DNA of 64,000 bases from Phyllobacterium trifolii. GTDB taxonomy: Bacteria; Pseudomonadota; Alphaproteobacteria; Rhizobiales; Rhizobiaceae. Position 1 is the stretch's first letter. Each line of letters starts with the position of its first letter. Positions 37,821-48,272 of the stretch are shown here, piece after piece. The stretch covers positions 169,944 to 233,943 of the forward strand of contig NZ_JACHXN010000005.1 of NCBI RefSeq assembly GCF_014192095.1, given 5' to 3'. The position numbers and the translations under genes are program-made. Below the pieces are notes generated by a model that was given only the letters and a program-made list of their open reading frames with translations, made no database searches and was not told where the DNA came from.

Positions 37821-38204
37821 ATGAGCGATATGCGCACGCCGCTTAAAAAAGTTCGCGGACTTGGTTCTGCGAAAGAAGGCACGGAACATTTCTGGCGTCA
37901 GCGCCTGACTGCGATGTCGAATATTCCGCTGATCCTGTTTTTCATCGGCCTGATCCTGTCCCTGCATGGCGCAGGCTATGTCGAGACAAAGGCCGCCCTG
38001 TCCCACCCGCTTACTGCCATTGTGCTGTTGATGGTGCTCGTCTCCGGTCTCTATCACATGCGCCTCGGCATGCAGGTCATCATTGAAGATTATGTACACG
38101 GTGAAGGCGCGAAGGTCGTGCTTTTGATGCTCAATACGTTCTTCGCTCTTGGCGTCGGTATTGTCTGCATCTTTGCGATCCTCAAGCTGAGCTTTGGAGT
38201 TTAA
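37821..38204 (+). CDS. sdhD: succinate dehydrogenase hydrophobic membrane anchor
   Basis: A 127-residue three-helix subunit. [20 protein letters not shown] and [13 protein letters not shown] are typical of alphaproteobacterial SdhD; the haem/quinone region is [15 protein letters not shown] near 70-84. It follows sdhC by 10 bp with an AGGAGG ribosome site. Confidence 0.95.
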   Translation: MSDMRTPLKKVRGLGSAKEGTEHFWRQRLTAMSNIPLILFFIGLILSLHGAGYVETKAALSHPLTAIVLLMVLVSGLYHMRLGMQVIIEDYVHGEGAKVVLLMLNTFFALGVGIVCIFAILKLSFGV

Positions 38205-38212
38205 ACTCTACT

Positions 38213-40033
38213 ATGGCACCAACAGATAAAGCCTATAAGTTCGTCGACCATAAATTCGATGTGGTCGTCGTCGGCGCAGGTGGCGCGGGCCTGCGCGCCA
38301 CGCTCGGCATGGCGGAGCAAGGCCTGAAGACAGCCTGCATCACCAAGGTTTTCCCCACCCGTTCGCATACGGTTGCGGCGCAGGGCGGCATCGCCGCCTC
38401 GCTCAGCAATATGGGCGCCGATTCCTGGCAGTGGCACATGTATGACACGGTCAAGGGTTCGGACTGGCTCGGCGATACGGACGCCATGGAATATCTCGTG
38501 CGTGAAGCGCCGGCCGCCGTCTACGAGCTCGAACATTACGGCGTGCCGTTCTCGCGCACCGAAGAGGGCAAAATCTACCAGCGCCCCTTCGGCGGTCACA
38601 TGATGAACTACGGCGATGGGCCGCCCGTGCAGCGCACCTGCGCGGCGGCCGATCGCACAGGCCACGCCATACTGCACACGCTCTATGGTCAGAGCCTACG
38701 CCACAATGCGCAGTTCTTCATCGAGTATTTCGCGCTCGATCTCATCCAGGATGAGGAGGGTACCATCACCGGCGTTGTCGCCTGGAACCTCGACGACGGC
38801 ACGATCCATCGCTTTGCCGCCAAGATGGTGGTCATGGCAACGGGCGGCTACGGCCGCTCCTATTTCTCCGCAACGTCGGCGCATACCTGCACGGGCGATG
38901 GCGGCGGCATGGTCGCGCGCACGGGCTTGCCTTTGCAGGATATGGAATTCGTCCAGTTCCACCCGACCGGTATTTATGGTGCCGGCTGTCTGATCACGGA
39001 GGGTGCGCGCGGCGAGGGCGGTTACCTCGTCAATTCCGAAGGCGAGCGCTTCATGGAGCGCTATGCACCTTCCGCCAAGGATCTGGCATCGCGCGACGTG
39101 GTTTCACGCTGCATGACGCTGGAGATCCGCGAAGGGCGCGGCGTCGGCAAGAACAAGGATCACATCTTCCTGCATCTGGATCACCTCGATCCGGCTGTCC
39201 TGCACGAGCGCCTGCCCGGCATTTCGGAATCGGCCAAGATTTTTGCCGGCGTCGATCTCACCAAGGAGCCGATCCCGGTCATTCCGACGGTTCACTACAA
39301 TATGGGCGGCATCCCGACCAATTATTGGGGTGAAGCGCTCAATCCGACTGCAGAAGATCCGGACCGCATCCAGCCCGGTCTGATGGCGGTGGGCGAAGCG
39401 GGCTGTGCCTCGGTGCATGGCGCCAATCGTCTCGGCTCCAATTCGCTGATCGACCTTGTGGTGTTCGGTCGCGCCGCTGCGATCCGCGCCGGCCAGGTGA
39501 TCGACCGCAACGCCAAGATCCCCGATATCAATGAGGCTTCGGTCACGAAGATCATGGACCGCTTCGACCGCCTGCGTCATGCCAATGGCGGCATTCCGAC
39601 CGCTGAGTTGCGCGAAAAGATGCAAAAGACCATGCAGGAGGATGCGGCAGTGTTCCGCACTTCGGAATCACTGAAGTCGGGCGTAAGCCGCATGGAGCAG
39701 ATCTGGAGCGAACTGCCGGATGTGAAGGTCACCGATCGCTCGATGATCTGGAATTCCGATCTCATGGAAACGCTCGAACTCGAAAACCTCATGGCCAATG
39801 CCATCACCACGGTCGTTGCCGCCGAAGCGCGCAAGGAAAGCCGCGGCGCCCATGCGCATGAGGATTTCCCCAATCGCGATGATGTCAACTGGCGCAAGCA
39901 CAGCCTTGCCTGGCTGGCGCCGGATGGCAAGGTCACGCTGGGTTATCGTCCTGTTCACCTCGAGCCGTTGCTCAAGGAAGAGGATGGCGGCATCAGCCTC
40001 GCCAAGATCGCGCCGAAAGCGCGTGTGTACTAA
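38213..40033 (+). CDS. sdhA: succinate dehydrogenase flavoprotein subunit
   Basis: A 606-residue catalytic subunit of complex II oxidising succinate to fumarate. It has the FAD motif GAGGAG (21-26), covalent-FAD histidine H52 ([11 protein letters not shown]), [21 protein letters not shown] with catalytic arginine region, and [11 protein letters not shown]. Length is standard. A short palindromic element fills the 75-bp gap before sdhB. Confidence 0.98.
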   Translation: MAPTDKAYKFVDHKFDVVVVGAGGAGLRATLGMAEQGLKTACITKVFPTRSHTVAAQGGIAASLSNMGADSWQWHMYDTVKGSDWLGDTDAMEYLVREAPAAVYELEHYGVPFSRTEEGKIYQRPFGGHMMNYGDGPPVQRTCAAADRTGHAILHTLYGQSLRHNAQFFIEYFALDLIQDEEGTITGVVAWNLDDGTIHRFAAKMVVMATGGYGRSYFSATSAHTCTGDGGGMVARTGLPLQDMEFVQFHPTGIYGAGCLITEGARGEGGYLVNSEGERFMERYAPSAKDLASRDVVSRCMTLEIREGRGVGKNKDHIFLHLDHLDPAVLHERLPGISESAKIFAGVDLTKEPIPVIPTVHYNMGGIPTNYWGEALNPTAEDPDRIQPGLMAVGEAGCASVHGANRLGSNSLIDLVVFGRAAAIRAGQVIDRNAKIPDINEASVTKIMDRFDRLRHANGGIPTAELREKMQKTMQEDAAVFRTSESLKSGVSRMEQIWSELPDVKVTDRSMIWNSDLMETLELENLMANAITTVVAAEARKESRGAHAHEDFPNRDDVNWRKHSLAWLAPDGKVTLGYRPVHLEPLLKEEDGGISLAKIAPKARVY

Positions 40034-40035
40034 AA

Positions 40036-40079
40036 GCAATCCCAGGAAAAGTGGGTACCGGTTTTCCGTCCGGGATTGC
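40036..40079. repeat. short palindromic element, copy 2 (sdhA-sdhB gap)
   Basis: Outer stem GCAATCCC (40036-40043)/GGGATTGC (40072-40079) and inner stem GGAAAA (40045-40050)/TTTTCC (40062-40067), with GTGGGTACC between. Same layout as 34470-34513 with paired changes in both stems. It starts 3 bp after the sdhA stop. Confidence 0.85.
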
Positions 40080-40108
40080 GAAAGAACAAATAGAGAGACC
40101 AAAATATT

Positions 40109-40888
40109 ATGGTTGAACTTGCACTTCCCAAGAACTCGCAGATGCGTCCCGGCAAGACCTGGGATCGTCCGCAGGGCGCAAACAATCTGCGCGAGTACCG
40201 GATTTACCGCTGGTCGCCGGATGACGGCGAGAACCCGCGCATCGATACCTATTATGTCGATCTCGACGATTGCGGCCCGATGGTTCTCGACGGTCTGTTG
40301 TGGATCAAGAACAAGATTGATCCGACACTGACATTGCGCCGGTCATGCCGTGAGGGTATCTGCGGCTCCTGTGCCATGAACATCGATGGCACCAATACGC
40401 TCGCTTGCACCAAGGGCATGGACGAGATCAAGGGCGCTGTGAAGATCTATCCATTGCCGCATCTGCCCGTCGTCAAGGATCTGGTGCCGGACCTCTCCAA
40501 TTTCTACGCGCAGCATCGTTCGATCGAGCCGTGGCTGAAGACGGTCTCACCAGAGCCGGCCAAGGAATGGCTGCAGAGCCACGAAGATCGCGCCAAGCTT
40601 GACGGCCTTTACGAGTGCATCCTGTGTGCCTGTTGCTCGACCTCATGCCCGAGCTACTGGTGGAATGGCGATCGCTATCTCGGCCCGGCTGTGCTGCTCC
40701 AAGCCTATCGCTGGCTGATCGACAGCCGCGACGAAGCAACGGGCGAGCGTCTGGACAATCTGGAAGACCCGTTCCGGCTCTACCGCTGCCACACAATCAT
40801 GAACTGTGCGCAGGCTTGCCCCAAGGGTCTAAACCCCGCCAAGGCAATTGCTGAAATCAAGAAGATGATGGTGGAGCGTCGGGTTTGA
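40109..40888 (+). CDS. sdhB: succinate dehydrogenase iron-sulfur subunit
   Basis: A 259-residue electron-transfer subunit. The [2Fe-2S] ligands are C80, C85, C88 and C100 (CREGICGSC...C); the [4Fe-4S] and [3Fe-4S] ligands lie in [12 protein letters not shown] and [17 protein letters not shown]. It ends the sdh operon. Confidence 0.97.
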   Translation: MVELALPKNSQMRPGKTWDRPQGANNLREYRIYRWSPDDGENPRIDTYYVDLDDCGPMVLDGLLWIKNKIDPTLTLRRSCREGICGSCAMNIDGTNTLACTKGMDEIKGAVKIYPLPHLPVVKDLVPDLSNFYAQHRSIEPWLKTVSPEPAKEWLQSHEDRAKLDGLYECILCACCSTSCPSYWWNGDRYLGPAVLLQAYRWLIDSRDEATGERLDNLEDPFRLYRCHTIMNCAQACPKGLNPAKAIAEIKKMMVERRV

Positions 40889-40909
40889 TACCGTCTCAGC
40901 CGAAGGAAG

Positions 40910-41284
40910 CTAAGCAGAATTCGGCCAGAAAACCCACAGCAAAGCGATAGCCGCAAGCGTCCAGACTAGCACAATAAAGGCAAACCCCGTCTTGCTCACT
41001 GGTTTGGCGCGGCGCGTGGCCTCGTCCCGGAGTTCCTGCATGAGATCGTCAGGCACAAGTTTGACCGCCAGCATGATGCCAAGCGGCACTATGATGAGAT
41101 CGTCCAGATAGCCGATGATCGGGATAAAGTCCGGTATCAGATCAATAGGGCTTAAAGCGTAGGCGGCAACGCCCCCGGCAACTGCTTTCGCATACCAGGG
41201 AACACGCGGATCGCGCGCGGCCATCCAGAGCGCAACGACATCGCGCTTGATGGTTCGCGCCCACTGTTCCAGCGATGCAATCAT
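40910..41284 (-). CDS. DUF1232 (YkvA family) membrane protein
   Basis: A 124-residue small membrane protein with the DUF1232 signature YALSPIDLIPDFIPIIGYLDD (about 42-62) and a C-terminal helix (FIVLVWTLAAIALLWVFW). Function unknown. It converges on sdhB with a 21-bp gap. Confidence 0.88.
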   Translation of the reverse strand: MIASLEQWARTIKRDVVALWMAARDPRVPWYAKAVAGGVAAYALSPIDLIPDFIPIIGYLDDLIIVPLGIMLAVKLVPDDLMQELRDEATRRAKPVSKTGFAFIVLVWTLAAIALLWVFWPNSA

Positions 41285-41360
41285 AAGCCAAGTGATTCCG
41301 GTCCATCGCCACGCAATAAGGGATGAGTCCTGGTTGTGCCAGTTATTGGGTCAATAGCAA

Positions 41361-41378
41361 CGGGCGCCAGAGCGCCCG
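41361..41378 (-). terminator. hairpin after the OsmC-family gene
   Basis: A perfect 7-bp GC stem CGGGCGC/GCGCCCG with a 4-nt loop, 28 bp after the OsmC stop on the reverse strand, followed there by TTGCTATT. Weak T-tract, so moderate. Confidence 0.45.
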
Positions 41379-41405
41379 CAGATCATTCGGTCGGTTGCCT
41401 GACAA

Positions 41406-41834
41406 TCAAGCCAGCCTGGCATCCAGAGTAAGTTCGATCGCACCGAGCGCCTTTGACACCGGGCAATTGGCCTTGGCTTTGTTGGCAAGCTCGCTGAAAG
41501 TTGCAGCGTCGATACCCGGAACATTGCCGACCAGGGTCAGTGCGCTCTTGGTGATCGCGCCTTTGGCCGGGTCAAGCGTCACGACCGCCTTGGCTTCGAG
41601 CTTTTCAGCTGGGGTGCCGTTTTCCGCGAGGAAATGTGAAAGCTGCATGGCGAAGCAACCCGCATGGGCCGCGCCCAGCAGTTCCTCAGGGTTGGTACCG
41701 GAAGTGCCGCTTGCATCCTCGAAACGGGCCTTGAAATTGTAGGGAAGACCTTTCAGCGCGCCGCTTTGGGTGTCGAGCGTGCCTTGACCATCTTTCAGCG
41801 CGCCTTTCCAGATTGCTGTTGCTTGTCTGTCCAT
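41406..41834 (-). CDS. OsmC family peroxiredoxin
   Basis: A 142-residue thiol peroxidase of the OsmC type (organic hydroperoxide/osmotic stress). Catalytic cysteines are C60 (AAHAGCFAM) and C124 (KANCPVSKAL), with R37 (NFKARFED) as expected. ATG 41834 follows GAGGGAGA; longer in-frame starts carry non-homologous sequence. OsmC proper is favoured over Ohr by the SGTNPEELLGAAHAGCFAM block. Confidence 0.92.
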   Translation of the reverse strand: MDRQATAIWKGALKDGQGTLDTQSGALKGLPYNFKARFEDASGTSGTNPEELLGAAHAGCFAMQLSHFLAENGTPAEKLEAKAVVTLDPAKGAITKSALTLVGNVPGIDAATFSELANKAKANCPVSKALGAIELTLDARLA

Positions 41835-42078
41835 TTTTCGTCTCCCTCGTGGTTGAAGTATCGAGCCGGCTGGTCTTCGATAAAAGCATAACGCGCCGAG
41901 CATAGTGCAGTTCCGAGACAGATGCATGTCGGGAATTCGCTCGACCTTTGGTCGCAAGAAGAGAATCCCATATTGATGAAATGCTGTCATCAGGCTAAAA
42001 AACAATTCCCTTATGGAACGGTCTCACAAGCTTCCGTTCAGACTATTCAATTCTCATCGCCAGAACTGGAATCATCCC

Positions 42079-43119
42079 GTGAAACTGAAGAAACTCGGCA
42101 GGACCGATATCGACGTCACTGAAATTTGCCTCGGCACCATGACCTGGGGCGTACAGAACACCGAAGCCGATGCACACAGCCAGATCGACTATGCGTTGGA
42201 TGCGGGTATCAATTTCATGGATACGGCGGAAGTCTATGCAATTCCGTCGAGCGCGGACACCTACGGGAAAACCGAAAGTTATATCGGCACGTGGTTCAAG
42301 AAAACCGGCAAGCGCGACAAGTTCGTATTGGCGTCGAAGATTTCCGGCGGCGGCAATAGCTGGATCCGCAATGGAACCCCACCTGATCGCCAGACCGTGC
42401 GTGAAGCGGTGGAAGGTAGTTTGAAGCGTTTGCAGACCGACTATATCGATCTCTATCAGGTCCACTATGCCGCCCGCGGTCATTATCATTTCGGTACCGC
42501 ATGGCAGTATGCGCCGCAGAACCAGGACAAGTCGCAGGTCGTGGGGCAGATCGAAGAGACCCTGCACGGGCTTGGCGATATGGTCAAGGAAGGCAAGATC
42601 CGTCACATCGGACTTTCCAACGAAACGGCCTGGGGCATCGGTCAATGGCTCAAGCTTTCCGAGCGTCAAGATCTGCCCCGTGTTGCCACCGTGCAGAACG
42701 AATACAGCCTTATCCAGCGCGTCTTCGATCTCGATCTTGCCGAGCTTAGCCATCACGAGGATGTCGGCCTTCTCGCCTATTCGTCGCTGGCTTCCGGTGT
42801 ACTGACCGGCAAATATCTCGATGGGAAGATGCCGGCGGGTACCCGTGGCTCGATTCAGCCGGGCGGTCTGTGGCGTAACAATGAACACTCCGCGCCTGCA
42901 GTTCGCGCGTATATTGAGCTTGCCCGCAAGCACAATCTCGATGTGGCGCAGATGGCGATTGCTTTCGCCCTGACGCGGCCGTTCATGACCTCGGTCATTA
43001 TCGGCGCAACGTCGATGGAACAGCTGAAGACAGATATCTGGGCAAGCCAGATCACGCTGCCGCCGGAACTCCTCAGGGAGATAAACGCGATCTACCGCAA
43101 ATATCCGCGGCCGCTCTAG
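42079..43119 (+). CDS. NADP(H)-dependent aldo-keto reductase (Tas-like)
   Basis: A 346-residue TIM-barrel oxidoreductase of the Tas/AKR subgroup. The start KLKKLGRTDIDVTEICLGTM and the catalytic residues D48 and Y53 (NFMDTAEVY), a Lys in LASKISG and a His in YQVHYAARGHYHFG are visible. GTG 42079 is preferred because the family starts at this point; ATG 42013 would add 22 unrelated residues. Substrate unknown. It converges on the UbiH-type gene with a 7-bp gap. Confidence 0.88.
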   Translation: MKLKKLGRTDIDVTEICLGTMTWGVQNTEADAHSQIDYALDAGINFMDTAEVYAIPSSADTYGKTESYIGTWFKKTGKRDKFVLASKISGGGNSWIRNGTPPDRQTVREAVEGSLKRLQTDYIDLYQVHYAARGHYHFGTAWQYAPQNQDKSQVVGQIEETLHGLGDMVKEGKIRHIGLSNETAWGIGQWLKLSERQDLPRVATVQNEYSLIQRVFDLDLAELSHHEDVGLLAYSSLASGVLTGKYLDGKMPAGTRGSIQPGGLWRNNEHSAPAVRAYIELARKHNLDVAQMAIAFALTRPFMTSVIIGATSMEQLKTDIWASQITLPPELLREINAIYRKYPRPL

Positions 43120-43126
43120 GGCAAGT

Positions 43127-44356
43127 CTAGATCGGCTGGCCCTGCAGCAGTTTCGGCGCCGTCGTCGACAATCCCGCGGCCTGGCGGATGAAAAATCCCT
43201 TGAGCCGCGGCATCCGTTCGACAAGGCCGAGACCAAAATCGCGCAGCGCCCTGACAGGTACGTTGTCGTTGGAAAACAGCCGGTTCAAAACGTCCGTGGT
43301 GACGCCCATCTGCACCGTGTCGAAGCGGCGCCAGGTCTGGTAGCGTTCGAGCACCGCGACCGAACCGATGTCGAGCCCGAGCCGATCGGCATCGACGATG
43401 GTTTCCGCCAGCGCTGCCGCATCCTTGAAGCCGAGATTGAGACCTTGCCCGGCAATCGGGTGGATACCATGCGCTGCATCGCCCACCAGCGCGAAGCGCG
43501 GCTTGACGAAATCCCGAGCAAGGGTAAGACCGAGCGGAAAGGCTTTACGCGAGCCTTCCACGTGTACTTCACCAAGTTTCAGGCCAAAGCGTTGTTCGAG
43601 CTCGGCTTCAAAAACGAAATCATCTTCGTTGATCAGGCGCTCTGCATCGGCGGTCCGTTCGGTCCAGACCAGCGAAGAGCGGTTGCCTTTGAGCGGCAGC
43701 ACCGCAAAGGGTCCTGCCGGCAAGAAATGTTCCTCGGCCCGGCCATGGTGCGGGCGCTCGTGCGCGACGGTGCAGACGATGCCTGACTGGCCGTATTCCC
43801 AGTTCACGACCTTGATGCCGGCCATCTCGCGCAGGCGGGATTTGACTCCGTCGGCAGCGATCAGCAGCCGGGTGCGCAAGCTCTTCTTGTCGGAATAACG
43901 GACCGTCAGATGTGCCTCGCCATGTTCGAAACCGTTTACCGGCGCGCCTTCGATGAAGGTTACGCCAAGCTCTTCTGCCTTCTTGCGCAGCGATGCGTTG
44001 AGGACGCGGTTCTCCACCATATGTGCGAATGGCTCGCCCGGTTCGACTTCGCCGTTGAAGGTCAAGAACACGGGCCGTACCGGATCGGACGTGCGCGAAT
44101 CGGTGACGATCATCTCGGTGATGGGTTGCGCTTCTGGCAGGATCGCCTCCCAGCATCCGAGGCGGTCCAGCATGCGGCTTGCGGCGGCGGCGATAGCCGA
44201 GGCGCGGGTATCGTTGCGCCATACGCCGGCGGGCGCGGCGTCGATAACCGTGACGGCAAGGTGCGGCGCCGATGATTTCAGCGCGACCGCTGTCGCGAGG
44301 CCGACATAGCCTGCGCCGGCGATGGTGATGTCTTGCGGGGAGCTTCGTTCAACCAT
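43127..44356 (-). CDS. UbiH/UbiF/VisC/COQ6 family FAD-dependent hydroxylase
   Basis: A 409-residue flavoprotein monooxygenase, expected in ubiquinone ring hydroxylation. FAD motif GAGYVG (14-19), the second FAD motif in RFALVGDAAHGIHPIAGQGL and LGFKDAAALAE downstream. Which ring carbon it hydroxylates cannot be told from sequence. ATG 44356 starts family homology; much longer in-frame sequence upstream lies antisense to tesB and is rejected. Divergent from tesB across 90 bp. Confidence 0.9.
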   Translation of the reverse strand: MVERSSPQDITIAGAGYVGLATAVALKSSAPHLAVTVIDAAPAGVWRNDTRASAIAAAASRMLDRLGCWEAILPEAQPITEMIVTDSRTSDPVRPVFLTFNGEVEPGEPFAHMVENRVLNASLRKKAEELGVTFIEGAPVNGFEHGEAHLTVRYSDKKSLRTRLLIAADGVKSRLREMAGIKVVNWEYGQSGIVCTVAHERPHHGRAEEHFLPAGPFAVLPLKGNRSSLVWTERTADAERLINEDDFVFEAELEQRFGLKLGEVHVEGSRKAFPLGLTLARDFVKPRFALVGDAAHGIHPIAGQGLNLGFKDAAALAETIVDADRLGLDIGSVAVLERYQTWRRFDTVQMGVTTDVLNRLFSNDNVPVRALRDFGLGLVERMPRLKGFFIRQAAGLSTTAPKLLQGQPI

Positions 44357-44446
44357 GATTTGCCTCCGGGTTGCAATTATGCGGCGCTTGACTTGTGCTC
44401 CTGTTCCTGTTGCAAGCGTTGGACGCGCGAACGGGAGACTTCGATC

Positions 44447-45316
44447 ATGTCTGACGCCATGAATGAGCTTTTGTCCATACTCGACCTTGAGATGCTTGAA
44501 CACAACCTGTTTCGAGGTCGCAGCCCGCAGTCCGGCTGGCAACGCGTCTTCGGCGGGCAGGTGATCGGCCAGGCGCTGGTTGCGGCGCAGCGCACCGTCG
44601 ATCCTCTGCGTCATGTGCACTCGCTGCACGGCTATTTCATGCGCGCCGGCGACCCGAAAGTGCCGATTATCTACGAGGTCGATCGTATTCGCGACGGTTC
44701 GAGTTTCACCACCCGGCGGGTCGTCGGCATCCAGCATGGCCACGCGATCTTTTCGCTCGAAGCCTCCTTCCAGATCGAGGAGGAGGGGCTCGAACATCAA
44801 AAGCCTAAACCGCTTGATGTCACCGAACCGGAAAATCTCATCAGCGACCGCGACCTGAAAGAGCAATATCTGCAGAATGCGCCTGCCGCTATCCGCAAGT
44901 ACTGGGAGCAAGACAGGCCCATCGAGATGAAGCCCTTGTCGCTTGCCCACTATTTTTCGCGCGAGAAGCTGCCGCCCGAGCAGAACGTATGGATCAAGAC
45001 CACAGGTCCCGTGCCGGATGATCGCGCCGTGCAGGCGGCAGTTCTCGCCTATCTGTCGGACATGACGCTGCTCGATACCTCGCTTTATGCGCATGGAAGA
45101 TCGATTTTCGATCGCGACTTGCAGGTCGCCAGCCTCGACCACGCCATGTGGTTTCATCGTCCCTGCCGTTTCGACGATTGGCTGCTTTATACGGCAGATA
45201 GCCCCAGTACATCCGGTGCGCGTGGCTTTAATCGTGGTGCAATCTATAGCCGTGATGGCGCATTGATTGCCTCGACAGCACAGGAAGGCCTAATTCGTGT
45301 GCATTCCGAAGCGTGA
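44447..45316 (+). CDS. tesB: acyl-CoA thioesterase II
   Basis: A 289-residue double-hotdog thioesterase hydrolysing medium/long-chain acyl-CoA. It has FRGRSPQSGWQRVFGGQVIG, SLHGYFMRAGDPKVPI and the catalytic Asp/Thr/Gln set in SDMTLLDTSL (D near 205) and AQEGLIR at the end. ATG 44447 starts family homology. Confidence 0.94.
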   Translation: MSDAMNELLSILDLEMLEHNLFRGRSPQSGWQRVFGGQVIGQALVAAQRTVDPLRHVHSLHGYFMRAGDPKVPIIYEVDRIRDGSSFTTRRVVGIQHGHAIFSLEASFQIEEEGLEHQKPKPLDVTEPENLISDRDLKEQYLQNAPAAIRKYWEQDRPIEMKPLSLAHYFSREKLPPEQNVWIKTTGPVPDDRAVQAAVLAYLSDMTLLDTSLYAHGRSIFDRDLQVASLDHAMWFHRPCRFDDWLLYTADSPSTSGARGFNRGAIYSRDGALIASTAQEGLIRVHSEA

Positions 45317-45438
45317 CGTTTTCAAAGTCCTTTGAGTTTGCCTAAATTTTAGGCATGTTGCTTAGCGTCACGCAGGCATGCCATCAATCGTTAAAAATAT
45401 CCATTTGTAATCAATAACTTGGCGTTATATTTCGAGTC

Positions 45439-45454
45439 TGGCACAGAACTTGAA
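45439..45454 (+). promoter_or_regulatory. sigma-54 type promoter of glnK-amtB
   Basis: TGGCACAGAACTTGAA fits the -24/-12 consensus TGGCAC-N5-TTGCW with GG and the downstream TTG correctly spaced; the only deviation is GA for GC at -12. It lies 119 bp before glnK, a gene regularly driven by sigma-54 and NtrC. No clear NtrC site was found upstream. Confidence 0.65.
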
Positions 45455-45464
45455 TACTCCTTAG

Positions 45465-45911
<447 letters not shown>

Positions 45912-45937
45912 TTTATTTGGGGTTCAAGGAGACAATA

Positions 45938-47362
45938 ATGAAAATTCCAACCAGTCTGACATCTGCGGCGCGCAGCACCCTTCTCGGGTCGCTGGCACTG
46001 GTCGCTATCGGTACGCTGGCCGCATTCGCTCAGGAGGCCGCGCCAGCAGCTCCCGCCGCCGCAGCGCCAGCCTTCACGGTCGACAAGGGCGACACCACCT
46101 GGATGATGATCTCGACAGTGCTTGTGCTGTTGATGACCATCCCCGGCCTCGCGCTTTTCTATGGCGGCCTTGTCCGCTCGAAGAACATGCTCTCGGTTCT
46201 CATGCAGGTCTTCACCATCACCGCTGTGGTGATGCTGATCTGGGTGTTCTACGGCTATAGCCTGGCCTTCACACCCGGCAATTCGTTCGTCGGCGGCCTT
46301 TCGAAGGCGTTCTTGCACGGTGTCGACGTGACGACGATGTCCGAAACCTTCACCAAAGGCGTCGCTATCCCCGAGCTGGTCTATGTCGTCTTCCAGATGA
46401 CCTTTGCCTGCATTACGCCGGCGCTTATCGTCGGTGCATTCGCTGAACGTGTGAAGTTCTCGGCGGTTATCCTGTTCGTCATCCTCTGGGTTACCTTCGT
46501 CTACTTCCCGATCGCTCACATGGTCTGGTTCTGGGGCGGTCCAAGTGCCTATTCCGATCCGTCGGGCCTGATCTTCGGCTTCGGCGCAATCGACTTTGCC
46601 GGTGGTACCGTCGTTCACATCAATGCGGGTATTGCCGGTCTCGTCGGCGCTCTGATGATCGGCAAGCGTACCGGCTACAAGAAAGACATCATGGCACCGC
46701 ACTCCATGACGATGACGATGATCGGTGCGTCATTGCTGTGGGTTGGCTGGTTCGGCTTCAATGCCGGTTCCAACCTCGAAGCCAATGCCTATGCAGGTCT
46801 TGCCATGATCAACACCTTCGTCGCGACAGCTGCTGCTGCGGTGATGTGGATCATCCTCGAATCCTTCCTGCGTGGTAAGGCTTCGATGCTCGGTGCCGTA
46901 TCGGGTGCCGTCGCCGGCCTGGTTGCCGTTACCCCGGCTGCCGGCTTCGTCGGTCCGATGGGAGCCATCGTGCTCGGTGCGGTCGTCACCGTCGTCTGCT
47001 ACTTCTTCGTCGCAGTGGTGAAGAACACGTTCGACTATGATGACAGCCTCGATGTCTTCGGCATCCATTGCGTCGGTGGCATCATCGGTGCTCTTGGCAC
47101 CGGCATCCTCGTCAATCCGGCACTCGGTGGCGCTGGTATCGTCGATTATTCGACTGCCGATTTCGCCGCCAGCTATGCAGGTACCGCGACTCAGGTCTGG
47201 GCGCAGTTCAAGGGTGTTCTCGTGACACTGCTCTGGTCAGGTATCGGCAGCGCGATCCTTTACAAGATCGTCGATCTGATCGTCGGTCTGCGTGCATCGC
47301 CCGAATCCGAGCGTGAAGGTCTTGACCTCACCTCGCACGGGGAAGCTGCCTATCACAGCTGA
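45938..47362 (+). CDS. amtB: ammonium transporter AmtB
   Basis: A 474-residue ammonium channel with an N-terminal signal-like helix, an Ala/Pro-rich stretch and about eleven helices. It has the family signature DFAGGTVVHINAGIAGLVGA near 200-220 and the pore histidines in VVHIN and FGIHCVGG. ATG 45938 follows AAGGAGA; the upstream in-frame GTG at 45908 lies inside glnK. The last codons encode EAAYHS, repeated as a scar at 48889. Confidence 0.96.
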   Translation: MKIPTSLTSAARSTLLGSLALVAIGTLAAFAQEAAPAAPAAAAPAFTVDKGDTTWMMISTVLVLLMTIPGLALFYGGLVRSKNMLSVLMQVFTITAVVMLIWVFYGYSLAFTPGNSFVGGLSKAFLHGVDVTTMSETFTKGVAIPELVYVVFQMTFACITPALIVGAFAERVKFSAVILFVILWVTFVYFPIAHMVWFWGGPSAYSDPSGLIFGFGAIDFAGGTVVHINAGIAGLVGALMIGKRTGYKKDIMAPHSMTMTMIGASLLWVGWFGFNAGSNLEANAYAGLAMINTFVATAAAAVMWIILESFLRGKASMLGAVSGAVAGLVAVTPAAGFVGPMGAIVLGAVVTVVCYFFVAVVKNTFDYDDSLDVFGIHCVGGIIGALGTGILVNPALGGAGIVDYSTADFAASYAGTATQVWAQFKGVLVTLLWSGIGSAILYKIVDLIVGLRASPESEREGLDLTSHGEAAYHS

Positions 47363-47386
47363 TAGGAGTACCTTGAAAAGAACCAG

Positions 47387-47414
47387 AAGGGCCCGGTTTC
47401 CGGGCCCTTTTCTT
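47387..47414 (+). terminator. terminator of glnK-amtB
   Basis: A perfect 10-bp stem AAGGGCCCGG/CCGGGCCCTT with a 3-nt TTT loop followed by TTCTTTCT, 24 bp after the amtB stop. A closely similar copy exists at 48936-48962. Confidence 0.9.
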
Positions 47415-47441
47415 TCTGAGCATGGCGTCCTGGCCGCTGCC

Positions 47442-48242
47442 TTAACTTGCGAGCGCTTTTTCAGGCTGATAACGATCGGCAGCGTGGACCTGCGCGTAAT
47501 TCGGAATCATTAACTGTCGAGCTGCGTCGAAAGCCTTCCATTGATCGGCATCCGGAAGTGGCGGAATAGTCACGGACTCGCGACGATCGAAGCCCACTAG
47601 CGCTGCGTCGACCAGTTCGTCTACTTCCATCACAGCCGGAAGTGTATTCACATCCCGACCCGAACGCTCCCAGATTTCTGTTCGCGTTGCCGCTGGCAGT
47701 ACCACCTGGACATACACTCCCTTTGGGCCAAGTTCGAGCTGGAGCCCCTGGCTGAGGAACAGCACAAATGCTTTTGTCGCTCCGTAGACGGTCAGACCAA
47801 ATTCAGGAGCCAATCCAACAACCGAGGCGATATTGATGATCGACCCTTCCCCAGCCTCGACGAAACGTGGCGTAACAGCGCTGACCAGCCGGGTCAGCGC
47901 TGTCGTGTTGAGGCTTATGAGCTTGGCCACATCGTCAGGCGTTTGATCGGCGAACCCGCCAGCTGCGCTGGCGCCGGCGTTGTTGATCAGTATGCCAATG
48001 CGCGTATCGTCACGCACCCGCGACTCCACCCTGGCGAGCTCAACCTCATCGGTGAGATCGGCTTGAAGGATATCGACATTGGCTCCGGTTTCACGGCGTA
48101 GCCGCTCGCTCAGCGTTTCCAATCGAGCCAGGTCGCGAGCTACCAATACCAGATCGTGCCCCCGTTTTGCGAAACGGTCGGCATAAACAGCACCGATGCC
48201 CGTGGAGGCTCCGGTAATAAGGACGGTGGATTTGGCGTTCAT
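47442..48242 (-). CDS. short-chain dehydrogenase/reductase
   Basis: A 266-residue SDR with coenzyme motif GASTGIG (11-17), NNAG (87-90) and catalytic S140, Y153 and K157 (YGATK). Substrate unknown. ATG 48242 starts the fold; longer in-frame sequence runs through the operator region and the opposite tetR. It is divergent from the TetR gene, with two matching palindromes between them, and lies in an islet bounded by duplicated amtB ends. Confidence 0.9.
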   Translation of the reverse strand: MNAKSTVLITGASTGIGAVYADRFAKRGHDLVLVARDLARLETLSERLRRETGANVDILQADLTDEVELARVESRVRDDTRIGILINNAGASAAGGFADQTPDDVAKLISLNTTALTRLVSAVTPRFVEAGEGSIINIASVVGLAPEFGLTVYGATKAFVLFLSQGLQLELGPKGVYVQVVLPAATRTEIWERSGRDVNTLPAVMEVDELVDAALVGFDRRESVTIPPLPDADQWKAFDAARQLMIPNYAQVHAADRYQPEKALAS

Positions 48243-48272
48243 TTGATTTTTCCCTGCGTTTCGAATACTAAT

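Noticed and set aside
44357-45157. Long N-terminal extension of the UbiH-type hydroxylase
   Set aside because: The extra 267 codons lie antisense to tesB and add no domain; family homology starts at 44356.
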